The position numbers and the translations under genes are program-made. From positions 1 through 7,223 of the forward strand of contig JAJNDJ010000032.1 of assembly GCA_021156345.1 (NCBI GenBank): a stretch of 7,223 nucleotides of DNA, given 5' to 3'. How positions within the stretch are numbered: the stretch's first letter is position 1; the number at the start of each line of letters is the position of its first letter. This DNA comes from Rubrobacteraceae bacterium. Its GTDB lineage: Bacteria > Actinomycetota > Rubrobacteria > Rubrobacterales > Rubrobacteraceae. The notes under the pieces were generated by a model. It was given only the letters and a program-made list of their open reading frames with translations. It did not search any database and was not told the DNA's origin. Below, in pieces: positions 1-6,102 of this stretch.

Positions 1-1
1 G

Positions 2-472
2 CATTCGGTTGCCTGGAATTTGGGCATAGCCGCTTTCAATTTCCTGCCAATCGCCGCTGGCATAGCAATACTCAGATATCGCCTCTACGACATAGACGTC
101 GTCATTAACCGCACCTTGGTCTACGGTGTGCTAACGGCAGCGCTTGCGCTGGTGTACGTCGGTAGCATAGTCCTGTTCCAAGGACTATTCCGCGCCCTTA
201 CCGGTGAGACTTCGCAGCTCGCTGTAGTGGCTTCCACCCTAGCAATAGCCGCGTTGTTCGTGCCCCTGCGCCGTAGAGTACAGGCGTTCATAGATCGCCG
301 CTTCTACCGCCGGAACTACGATGTGGCAAAGACCCTGCAAGCGTTCAACATGAGGCTGCGCAACGATGTGGACCTTGACAGCGTCGCCGATGATCTAGTA
401 GAGGTGGTTAAAGAGACGATGCAGCCGGCGCACGTCTCATTGTGGTTGCGCCCGCCTGAACGGAAAATATAA
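2..472 (+). CDS. Membrane sensor-like protein, C-terminal part (5' end outside window)
   Basis: The frame is open from the left edge, so the N-terminus is missing; a TTG at 20 is internal. Visible in order are a hydrophobic span (about nt 29-73), the motif RYRLYDIDVVINRTLVYG, two more hydrophobic stretches (about nt 122-190 and 218-265), the basic motif PLRRRVQAFIDRRFYRR, and a short cytoplasmic tail ending SLWLRPPERKI. This arrangement is the membrane-to-cytoplasm linker found in multi-spanning sensor histidine kinases and related stand-alone membrane proteins of Actinomycetota and Chloroflexota (established knowledge). The protein stops right after the 'SLWLRP' segment, with no HisKA, HATPase or output domain. 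It is therefore a sensor module that is not itself a kinase, at least at its C-terminus. A membrane protein gene follows 75 nt downstream on the same strand. Ligand and partner are unknown. Confidence 0.75.
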   Translation, partial: HSVAWNLGIAAFNFLPIAAGIAILRYRLYDIDVVINRTLVYGVLTAALALVYVGSIVLFQGLFRALTGETSQLAVVASTLAIAALFVPLRRRVQAFIDRRFYRRNYDVAKTLQAFNMRLRNDVDLDSVADDLVEVVKETMQPAHVSLWLRPPERKI

Positions 473-547
473 GGTTTACCCGAACTTCGTCGTAACGATA
501 GCCTAGCAACGCGGGACAGAAGGGTTGGGAGAAGGAGGAAAGCACGC

Positions 548-1135
548 ATGGAATCACCGAACCTTATCCGATGGGGAGGATTCGCAGCCCTGCTGGCCGG
601 GGTGTTCTTCATTGTGGAAGCCGCGGCAGGTCCGTTCATCACGGATTTTCATTGGGCATTCCACGCGCTAGACTCCCCCGCCCACGCACTCTTGGCGGTA
701 GGACTGGTAGGCCTTTATCTCTGGCAGAATAGGCAAGAACACTTTGGGTTGTTAGGGACGGTAGGTGTTATTCTGATAGTTGCCGCCTCCGTGTTGATAA
801 CCCTCGGTGGCCTCGCCATCGTCTTCATTGATGGTGTGCTTAGGACTGAGGCGGAGGTGTTGAATGACATTGTTCATCCACTGGAGCTCGTGGTGATGAT
901 AGGCGCGGTGCTTTTCGGTATGGCTACCATGCGTGTGAATGTCTTGCCGAGCAGCGGAGCGATGCTGATCATAATCGGTGCGCTAGTGTACTTTGGGATA
1001 AAAATTGTCGGCGTTGGGCCAGAATGGCTTATCTCGGTAGCAGTGGCGATATTGGGTGCCGGGTGGGTGTGGCTGGGGCAAGCTCTCTGGTCGGAAAGTG
1101 GTGCGTCGGTACAGCAGCCTAAGCGTGTGAGGTGA
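548..1135 (+). CDS. Predicted six-span integral membrane protein, unknown function
   Basis: This is a 195-residue, strongly hydrophobic protein. By eye the membrane spans lie at about residues 10-27, 44-60, 67-95 (long, with a Gly kink), 112-128, 135-155 and 160-180. A short charged loop (about 96-110, RTEAEVLND) sits mid-protein and a basic tail (QQPKRVR) ends it. The ATG start is supported by AGGAGG at 533-538 with 9-nt spacing. No catalytic motif or recognised family signature is visible, so I assign no function. It follows the sensor-like gene by 75 nt on the same strand, so the two may be co-transcribed. Its TGA stop (1133-1135) overlaps a GTG at 1132 that opens a short remnant of the same sensor family. 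Composition is lower in GC than the right-hand oxidoreductase. Confidence 0.8.
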   Translation: MESPNLIRWGGFAALLAGVFFIVEAAAGPFITDFHWAFHALDSPAHALLAVGLVGLYLWQNRQEHFGLLGTVGVILIVAASVLITLGGLAIVFIDGVLRTEAEVLNDIVHPLELVVMIGAVLFGMATMRVNVLPSSGAMLIIIGALVYFGIKIVGVGPEWLISVAVAILGAGWVWLGQALWSESGASVQQPKRVR

Positions 1136-1251
1136 TCGAGGCGCCGAGCAACGAGCAACCCTCGTTGGTTAGTGAAGCGATGCAAGCGGCCCGCGTCTCG
1201 TTGTGGTTGCGACCCGACCTACGTCCGAGGGGAACCGAAAGGCACGAGTAG
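1132..1251 (+). pseudogene. Remnant tail of a second membrane sensor of the 'SLWLRP' family
   Basis: A 39-codon frame opens with GTG, overlapping the previous stop, and reads through EAMQAARVSLWLRP to a TAG at 1249-1251. Positions 1165-1215 align without gaps to 404-454, the end of the sensor gene at the left edge. I count 39 of 51 bases identical. Over the last 14 codons 11 residues match, and 6 of the 9 base differences are synonymous. That bias means the segment diverged while still coding and is not a recent copying error. Everything upstream of the tail (membrane spans, RRFYRR motif) is missing and the space is occupied by the membrane gene. It is most likely a truncated paralogue left by deletion. 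A functional 39-residue peptide is possible but there is no clear ribosome site. Confidence 0.6.
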
Positions 1252-1256
1252 GACAA

Positions 1257-1469
1257 CTAGCCCAGCGACTTGTCCATACCGTCGGCGGTGTTGCGGCCCA
1301 CAGAAGGCATCCAGCGAGAGTAGCGGTCGAAGATAAGCTGGATTCTAGTTTATCTCGCGAGGTGCTAGATGTCCTTCAGGTGAATGCCAGAACCGAGCAC
1401 GATCGTGAGGCAGCTATGCCTCTATTGATACCACTCTGATACCACCGGGAGCGCAATACGGTGCAACAC
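1257..1469 (-). pseudogene. Decayed tyrosine recombinase/integrase, C-terminal catalytic fragment
   Basis: Reading the minus strand from 1469 down to the TAG at 1257-1259 in one frame gives segments that line up with the C-terminal catalytic domain of phage-type integrases: LHRIALP, then RHSCLTIVLGSGIHLKDI, then HLAR, then RIQLIFDRYSRWMP and a tail SVGRNTADGMDKSLG. The family pattern is H-x-L-R-H-T-C-A-T..., V-H-x-K, Q-x-L-L-G-H-x-S-I-Q-L-T-x-D-R-Y-S-x-W-x-P (established knowledge). The Arg of HxxR (codon 1419-1421) and the nucleophile Tyr (1320-1322) are present. The first His reads Tyr (1428-1430), and stops fall at 1422-1424 (Leu site), 1365-1367 (probably a former CAG, Gln) and 1350-1352 (the LGH His site). 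Another stop at 1470-1472 bounds the readable part. The N-terminal and central domains are absent, so it is not functional. Confidence 0.75.
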
Positions 1470-1511
1470 TCAGCAAAGCATAGAAAGGAAACCGGCCTAG
1501 ATATGCGGGAT

Positions 1512-1541
1512 CTGCAAGCCCCTGCACACCCCTGCAACGCC
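1512..1541. repeat. Three tandem 10-bp repeats (CTGCAnnCCC type)
   Basis: Units CTGCAAGCCC (1512-1521), CTGCACACCC (1522-1531) and CTGCAACGCC (1532-1541) follow one another with exact 10-bp spacing, about one helical turn, so equivalent bases face the same side of the DNA. The array lies between the integrase remnant and the tRNA-like fragment. Integrases of the lambda type bind short directly repeated arm sites in this position (established knowledge); that these are arm sites is inference. Confidence 0.55.
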
Positions 1542-1570
1542 TGACCGCACACTCGTAAAGAGATAAGGAA

Positions 1571-1598
1571 AGCGGTTCGAGTCCGTTCGTCGGCTCTA
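1571..1598 (+). other. tRNA 3'-end fragment (T arm and acceptor strand), candidate att site
   Basis: AGCGG (1571-1575), loop TTCGAGT (1576-1582) and CCGTT (1583-1587) form a correct five-pair T arm with one G-T wobble, and the loop fits the TTCRANY rule. Then follow a seven-base acceptor strand CGTCGGC (1588-1594), discriminator T and CTA. The GTCGGCT ending is typical of tRNA-Thr. A CGT flanked by T and AA (1554-1556) hints at a Thr anticodon, but the variable loop would be two bases too long and the anticodon stem does not pair. No D arm or 5' acceptor strand (expected GCCGACG) is present upstream, so this is a fragment and not a working tRNA. Such fragments mark the distal end of elements that integrate into tRNA genes, and an integrase remnant lies on its left. 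Confidence 0.5.
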
Positions 1599-1689
1599 TA
1601 TTCTTGACTAGTTTGTAGCTGCTATGCCAGGGGGCAACCCATGGCTCGGATCCTCTAGAGGGCTCCCAGCACTTCGGTGAATGAGAGAA

Positions 1690-1712
1690 AGTAGGTGGGG
1701 AGTGATCCTACT
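1690..1712 (-). terminator. Weak terminator-like hairpin after the glucosidase gene
   Basis: AGTAGG (1690-1695) and CCTACT (1707-1712) form a perfect 6-bp inverted repeat with an 11-nt loop, starting 8 nt beyond the glucosidase stop. On the minus strand the stem is followed by TTCTCTCATT, a broken T-rich run. The position suits a rho-independent terminator, but the stem is short and the T tract interrupted. Confidence 0.3.
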
Positions 1713-1720
1713 CATCTGAC

Positions 1721-3421
1721 CTAGCCCATTCGGTAGACGCGCGCCTCCCATGGCCGGAGCGCAAAGCGCTGAATGTCCTCTGCGGTATCCACCGGGTAGT
1801 TGGCAAGGACGAGCTCGGTGCTTTTCCAGCGGTAGGCGTAGGGGATTTCGACGGTAACTGGCTCTCCGGAGAAGTTGGCGAGGACAAGTAGCTCGGTGCT
1901 GCCGTAGCGTCGAGTGAACGCGTAGACCTGGTTGTGGTCGGCGAGCAGCATGTGGAAGTCGCCGTGGACGACGGCCGGTTCCGTGTGGCGGAGCTCGATC
2001 AGCCGTCGGTAGTAGTGAAACACCGAGTCCTCGTCGGCGATCTCAGCTCGTGCGTTGATCTCCTTGTAGTTGGGGTTGACCGCGATCCACGGTGTACCGG
2101 TGGTGAAGCCGGCATTCTCGGTGTCGTCCCATTGCATCGGGGTGCGAGCGTTATCGCGGCTGCTGACGCGAAGCATGGCCAGGGCGGTTTCGGGGTCTGC
2201 GCCCGTACTAACGGCTTCGGCGTAATGATTGAGTGATTGGACGTCACGGTAGTCGTCGATCGAGGCGAAGGGCGCGTTGGTCATGCCGAGCTCCTCGCCC
2301 TGGTAGACGTAGGGCGTCCCGCGGTGCAGATGTAGCACGGTGCCGAGCATCTTCGCTGAGCGCACGCGATGCTCTCCGTCGTCGCCGAAACGCGAGACGA
2401 CGCGCGGTTGGTCATGATTGTTCCAGTACAGGCTGTTCCAACCAACCTTGGCCAGGCTAGCCTGCCAGCGCCCGAGGACCGCCTTGAGGTCGCGCAGGCG
2501 CAGCGGGCGAACGTCCCACCGCGTTTCGCCGTGGTCGACTTGGACGTGCTCGAACTGGAAGACCATGTCCACTTCGCGGCGGGCGGGATCGGTGTAGAGC
2601 TTGGCCTCATCGACCGTCACTCCGGGCATCTCGCCGACGGTGATCAGGCCCTCACGTCCGGCGAAGACTTCGCGGTGCATCTCTTGCAGGAACTCGTGGA
2701 TGCGAGACCCGTCGACGAAGAACGGCATGCCGTCGCCGTAGAGGCTGCCGTCGTGCACGTGGCCGTCGGGCAGCTTGGTATCTTTGGAGATGAAGTTGAT
2801 GACGTCCATGCGGAACCCGTCGATGCCGCGGTTCAGCCACCAGCGCATCATCGAGTAGACCGCTTGACGGACTTCGGCATTTTCCCAGTTGAGGTCGGGC
2901 TGCTTACGCGAGAACAGGTGCAGATAGTACTCACCCGTTTCGTCGTCGAGCTCCCACGCCGGGCCGGAGAATATCGAGCCCCAGTTGTTTGGCTCGGCGC
3001 CCGGATCGCCCGGGCTCATGTCCTCGCGTGCGGGCCGCCACCAGTACCAGTCGCGCTTCGGATTGTCTTTGGAGGCGCGCGACTCGACGAACCACGGGTG
3101 CTCATCGGAGGTGTGATTGACGACAAGATCCATAACGAGCTTCATCCCGCGCTCGTGGACCGCTGCCAGCAGCGCGTCGAACTGCTCGAGCGAGCCGAAC
3201 GTAGGGTCGATGTCCTGGTAGTCGCTGATGTCGTAGCCGGCGTCGTCCTGGGGCGAAGGGTAGATCGGAGACAGCCACAACACGTCCACCCCCAAGGCCG
3301 CGAGATAGTCCAGCCGCGAGATGATTCCGGCGAGATCTCCGATCCCGTCTCCGTCGCCGTCCGCAAAGCTGCGTGGCCAGATCTGGTAGACGACACTCTC
3401 TTTCCACCACTGCTGCTGCAT
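1721..3421 (-). CDS. malL: GH13 alpha-glucosidase, oligo-1,6-glucosidase type
   Basis: This 566-residue protein has the usual length for subfamily GH13_31. It hydrolyses terminal alpha-glucosidic bonds of short isomalto- or malto-oligosaccharides, and no signal peptide is seen, so it is probably cytoplasmic. Visible motifs: metal-binding loop DGDGDGIGDL (21-30), region I DLVVNH (98-103), QPDLNWE (174-180), region II GFRMDVIN (202-209) with nucleophile Asp206, region III VGEMPG with acid/base Glu264, and region IV NNHDQPR (334-340) with Asp337. The beta-rich C-terminal domain is complete. Val207 after the nucleophile is the state associated with alpha-1,6 preference; Thr there goes with maltases (family knowledge). 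The ATG is supported by AGGAGGG at 3434-3440 (12-nt spacing, rather long). An alpha/beta hydrolase gene lies 200 nt upstream on the same strand. No sugar transporter or regulator is in the window, so substrate is inferred from sequence alone. Confidence 0.93.
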   Translation of the reverse strand: MQQQWWKESVVYQIWPRSFADGDGDGIGDLAGIISRLDYLAALGVDVLWLSPIYPSPQDDAGYDISDYQDIDPTFGSLEQFDALLAAVHERGMKLVMDLVVNHTSDEHPWFVESRASKDNPKRDWYWWRPAREDMSPGDPGAEPNNWGSIFSGPAWELDDETGEYYLHLFSRKQPDLNWENAEVRQAVYSMMRWWLNRGIDGFRMDVINFISKDTKLPDGHVHDGSLYGDGMPFFVDGSRIHEFLQEMHREVFAGREGLITVGEMPGVTVDEAKLYTDPARREVDMVFQFEHVQVDHGETRWDVRPLRLRDLKAVLGRWQASLAKVGWNSLYWNNHDQPRVVSRFGDDGEHRVRSAKMLGTVLHLHRGTPYVYQGEELGMTNAPFASIDDYRDVQSLNHYAEAVSTGADPETALAMLRVSSRDNARTPMQWDDTENAGFTTGTPWIAVNPNYKEINARAEIADEDSVFHYYRRLIELRHTEPAVVHGDFHMLLADHNQVYAFTRRYGSTELLVLANFSGEPVTVEIPYAYRWKSTELVLANYPVDTAEDIQRFALRPWEARVYRMG

Positions 3422-3621
3422 CGTGCCTAATGTCCCTCCTGCAGTAGTAGGTTTGCGAAGTCGGGTTTCAGCGCGTCACATTTTGATAGGCGCCTGGTCT
3501 GAGTGACTTTCATGTTCGGAGTATGGCAGCGTTCGTGGGAGCTCTCAATCAAACCGCTCATGCCTGTTGTCAGAACGAAGCGTGATGCCTGCGACGCGCC
3601 GCAGCCGCGACCCCGGCGAAC

Positions 3622-4443
3622 CTACGAGGCGAAGAAGCCCGTGAGCAGCCCGGCTACGGCGTCGGGGGCGTCCTCCTGGGCAAGGTGCGCGCAACGGGGT
3701 ATCGTCCTCAGTTGCGAACCGGGGATGGCCTCGTGCAGTTGTTGACCTTTCTCAGGCGGTATCCACCGGTCCTCTTCGCCCCACACGATCATCACGGGGC
3801 GCTCTATGCGCGCGTAGAGCGGCTGCACCTCGTCGGTGTAGCGCGGGTCGTTCTGAAAGATCTGGCGGTAGAATGCATCCTGCCCTTCCGGGCCCAGCCA
3901 GGGCTCGATGTATGGCCCCAGTGTCGCGTCGTCCATAGGCACGTAGGTCGCGTCCCGTACGTAAGCGGCCACCAACGCCTTGTGCATGTAGGCCGGCATC
4001 TGCCTGAAGACTCCTACGTGGTCCTGGACGAGGCGGTAGAAGGGCGAGCCCCAAGGGGAGAGGGCGACCGCGTCGATGAGGGCGATCGCGCGGAAGTCGC
4101 GCCCCTCCAGGAGGTGGGCCCTGAGGGCGATCGCGCCGCCGAAGTCGTGCCCAACGACGGCGGGCTTTTCCAACCCCAAATGGTCGAGCAAGCCGGAGAG
4201 GATCCTACCTTGGGCGGCCAGGGAGACGTCCTGGCCTTCCCTCTTCTCAGAGGAGCCGTACCCGGGGAGATCGAAGGCGTAGACTCTCATCGTCTCGGCC
4301 AGAGCGGGGACGACCCTGCGCCACACATAGGACGAGAAGGGGGTGCCGTGGACCAGCACCACCGGGGGTCCAGTCCCGAACGCCTCGTAGCGCACCACCC
4401 CTTGAGAGGATCTGTATTCCCTGCTCAACGTCCATCTGTCCAT
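3622..4443 (-). CDS. Alpha/beta hydrolase, Asp-nucleophile (dehalogenase/epoxide hydrolase-like)
   Basis: From the ATG at 4443 this is a 273-residue protein, a normal length for single-domain alpha/beta hydrolases with a cap. The oxyanion motif HGTPFSS is at 32-38. The nucleophile elbow is GHDFGG at 98-103, making Asp100 the nucleophile, as in haloalkane dehalogenases and epoxide hydrolases; esterases use Ser. The acid is in WGEEDRWIP (Asp225) and the base in CAHLAQED (His253). The residue after the nucleophile is Phe; haloalkane dehalogenases usually have Trp there to hold the halide, so a dehalogenase call is not safe. The frame stays open upstream to 4740, but homology-like sequence starts near residue 18 and the 4443 ATG has its own ribosome site. 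A TTG at 4635 with GGAAGGAG only 4 nt upstream is the main alternative start. Probably cytoplasmic; substrate unknown. Confidence 0.85.
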   Translation of the reverse strand: MDRWTLSREYRSSQGVVRYEAFGTGPPVVLVHGTPFSSYVWRRVVPALAETMRVYAFDLPGYGSSEKREGQDVSLAAQGRILSGLLDHLGLEKPAVVGHDFGGAIALRAHLLEGRDFRAIALIDAVALSPWGSPFYRLVQDHVGVFRQMPAYMHKALVAAYVRDATYVPMDDATLGPYIEPWLGPEGQDAFYRQIFQNDPRYTDEVQPLYARIERPVMIVWGEEDRWIPPEKGQQLHEAIPGSQLRTIPRCAHLAQEDAPDAVAGLLTGFFAS

Positions 4444-4894
4444 CGCCTTGGATCTCCTCTCCGTTGCGCGCTCGCGCCGCATATGATGGGCCGGCGGGAC
4501 CCATCGGTCCACGTTCTCGGGATCACGGGCCACCTCGGGGCGGAGGAGGTAGATCACTCGGGTTTCTGCCAGCGGCGTGATTGCTCCCCTCGCCTTCACT
4601 ATCGATAACGACATTCGGCCCCTGGTGTTGCACAACTTACTCCTTCCACACCAACTCCAGAGTACCTGGTTCACGGGAGGAAGCCCATTCTGACAGCAGA
4701 TTGCGAACCCCATTGACTCACATGCATGCCACAGGCACACGCCTCGCTGCGACTGTGTCCTGATACACGGCTTCGAACCAGGATAGCCAGAAGACTATTA
4801 CTCCGCCCTAAGAAGAGAAGAGATAGCGTGTCTTGAGAGATGCTGCTCAACCCTCCCTAAGCTAAGATGTTCGTAACGAGCAGGAGGTACGTCC
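4444..4894. other. Divergent intergenic region between hydrolase and FIST genes
   Basis: This 451-nt gap separates two genes transcribed away from each other, so it should carry both promoters. I cannot point to a convincing -35/-10 pair for either. TTGAGA near 4833 followed by TAAGCT 19 nt later is the best on the plus strand but is weak. The part nearest the hydrolase (4444-4635) is an open extension of its frame with GC-rich codon endings and may be translated if the TTG at 4635 is used. No tRNA, mobile-element remnant or strong inverted repeat was seen. Confidence 0.4.
4453..4462 (-). promoter_or_regulatory. Ribosome binding site that sets the hydrolase start
   Basis: On the minus strand this reads GGAGAGGAGA, with AGGAG (4454-4458) 10 nt before the ATG at 4443. 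It supports the short 273-residue form over the frame that continues up to 4740. Confidence 0.6.
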
Positions 4895-6091
4895 ATGACA
4901 ACCAAAGCTGGCGTCGGCTTGAGTCGACAACACAATCCCAACCTTGCGGGTCGCGAGGCTGCCGAGCAAGCACTCAAGAAGGCGGGCGTCGAGAAGCCAG
5001 CCTTCGTCTTCATGTTCGCCTCGATCGGATACGATCAGCACTCCGTGTTGCGTGCAGTCCGCGAGGCTACTGGAGGGGCACCCCTCACAGGTTGTTCGGT
5101 AGAGGGCACGATCGATGGAGACGACGCGGACGAATCTAATTTCTCGGTGTTGGTTACGGTGATCTCTTCGGACGACCTGCGGTGGCACAATGGACTAGCG
5201 ACGGACCTTAGCGCCGACTCATGCGCCCTTGGGAAGCGGGTAGCCAAGGACCTGCTGCCGCACCTGTCTGCTGACACCATCGGACTGTTTATCTTTCCTG
5301 ATGGGCTCACGTACGACATCGACAACTTCTTTGCGGGGCTGGAGGAGGATCTCCCCAGCGAGCGATTCCTCCCGATCTGGGGCGGGGGAGCCGGCAACAA
5401 TCTCAATTTGGGGAAGCCAACCTACCAGTATTGCGACGACGAGGTCGTATCCGACGGAATCTCCTACGCGCTGCTCTCGGGCGAGGCGCGACCTGCCTGG
5501 GCCATAGGTCATAGCCTGATCCCAATAGGGGGCGAGCGTATAGTGACCCGCTCTGAAGGGAACGTCATCTACGAGATCGACGGTAAACCCGCCACTGAAG
5601 TACTGAAGGAGTATCTACCAGAGGATGCCCTTACCGAGGATCGCGACTGGCTGCGTTACGCTATCTCGCTCGCGCTCAGTTTCAGAGCCCCTAGCTACAT
5701 GAAGGATGAGGAGTACATTGTTCGAGGCGTACCTCAACTGAGCCTGACCGACGGTTCCATCACCGTACAAACGGAGGTCGAGGAGGGCACGAGCCTCTGG
5801 TTCTCGAGCCGAGACAAGGAGAAGATCACCACAGGCTTCGATCGGATGGCCGCCAAGATCAAGGAGCAACTAGACGGTGCCCAACCGGAACTCGTTTTCC
5901 AGTTTGAGTGTGTGACCCGTGGGAAATTGATGTTCCGTGAGCAGGAGAAGCTGCAACTGCTCAAGCGGTTTCGACAATCCGTTGGCCCGGACGTGCCATG
6001 GGTGGGTTTTTACACCATAGGTGAGATTGCTCCGGTAGAGGAGCACAATGGCATTAATCGATTCGTCTCGATCATCCTTGCCCTCAGTTGA
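4895..6091 (+). CDS. FIST domain-containing sensory protein (FIST_N + FIST_C)
   Basis: This 398-residue soluble protein is close to the usual length for a stand-alone FIST protein. FIST_N spans about residues 35-225, with GCSVEGTI (66-73) in place of the common GCSSAGEI, and GGGAGNN (163-169). FIST_C spans about 230-375, with ECVTRGKLM (338-346) and the diagnostic GFYTIGEIAP (371-380) near the end. FIST domains are predicted small-ligand, possibly amino-acid, sensors usually tied to signal transduction (family knowledge); the ligand here is unknown. No kinase, GGDEF, EAL or chemoreceptor domain is fused, and no signalling gene adjoins it. The ATG is set by AGGAGG at 4882-4887 with 7-nt spacing. 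The hydrolase upstream is divergent, and the next plus-strand gene starts 347 nt downstream, so it is probably monocistronic. No signal peptide or membrane span is seen. Confidence 0.88.
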   Translation: MTTKAGVGLSRQHNPNLAGREAAEQALKKAGVEKPAFVFMFASIGYDQHSVLRAVREATGGAPLTGCSVEGTIDGDDADESNFSVLVTVISSDDLRWHNGLATDLSADSCALGKRVAKDLLPHLSADTIGLFIFPDGLTYDIDNFFAGLEEDLPSERFLPIWGGGAGNNLNLGKPTYQYCDDEVVSDGISYALLSGEARPAWAIGHSLIPIGGERIVTRSEGNVIYEIDGKPATEVLKEYLPEDALTEDRDWLRYAISLALSFRAPSYMKDEEYIVRGVPQLSLTDGSITVQTEVEEGTSLWFSSRDKEKITTGFDRMAAKIKEQLDGAQPELVFQFECVTRGKLMFREQEKLQLLKRFRQSVGPDVPWVGFYTIGEIAPVEEHNGINRFVSIILALS

Positions 6092-6102
6092 GGATGAAAG
6101 GA
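6075..6102 (+). terminator. Interrupted hairpin over the FIST stop codon
   Basis: CCTCA (6082-6086) pairs with TGAGG (6089-6093), which contains the stop codon, and an outer TCCTT (6075-6079) pairs with AAGGA (6098-6102) across an internal loop. There is no T run after it, so it is not a standard rho-independent terminator. It may stabilise the transcript end or be fortuitous. Confidence 0.25.

Noticed and set aside
1203..1439. 78-codon plus-strand open frame
   Set aside because: It lies antisense to the integrase remnant and overlaps the sensor-tail remnant; there is no ribosome site or recognisable motif.
2369..3430. 353-codon plus-strand open frame opposite the glucosidase
   Set aside because: It is a mirror frame of a GC-rich gene; the opposite strand carries every GH13 catalytic motif and this one has no family signature.
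3486..3497. AGGCGCCT palindrome upstream of the glucosidase as an operator
   Set aside because: It is only 8 bp, the flanks are not symmetric, and no regulator gene is nearby.
3685..4608. 307-codon plus-strand open frame opposite the hydrolase
   Set aside because: It is antisense to a complete alpha/beta hydrolase with its full catalytic triad, so it is a compositional shadow.
4637..4717. 26-codon minus-strand frame ending LELVWKE just before the alternative hydrolase TTG start
   Set aside because: It looks faintly coding but is too short, bounded by stops and without recognisable similarity.
4768..4785. GGTTCGAAGCC on the minus strand, like a tRNA T arm
   Set aside because: The loop breaks the TTCRANY rule and the flanking stem does not pair.
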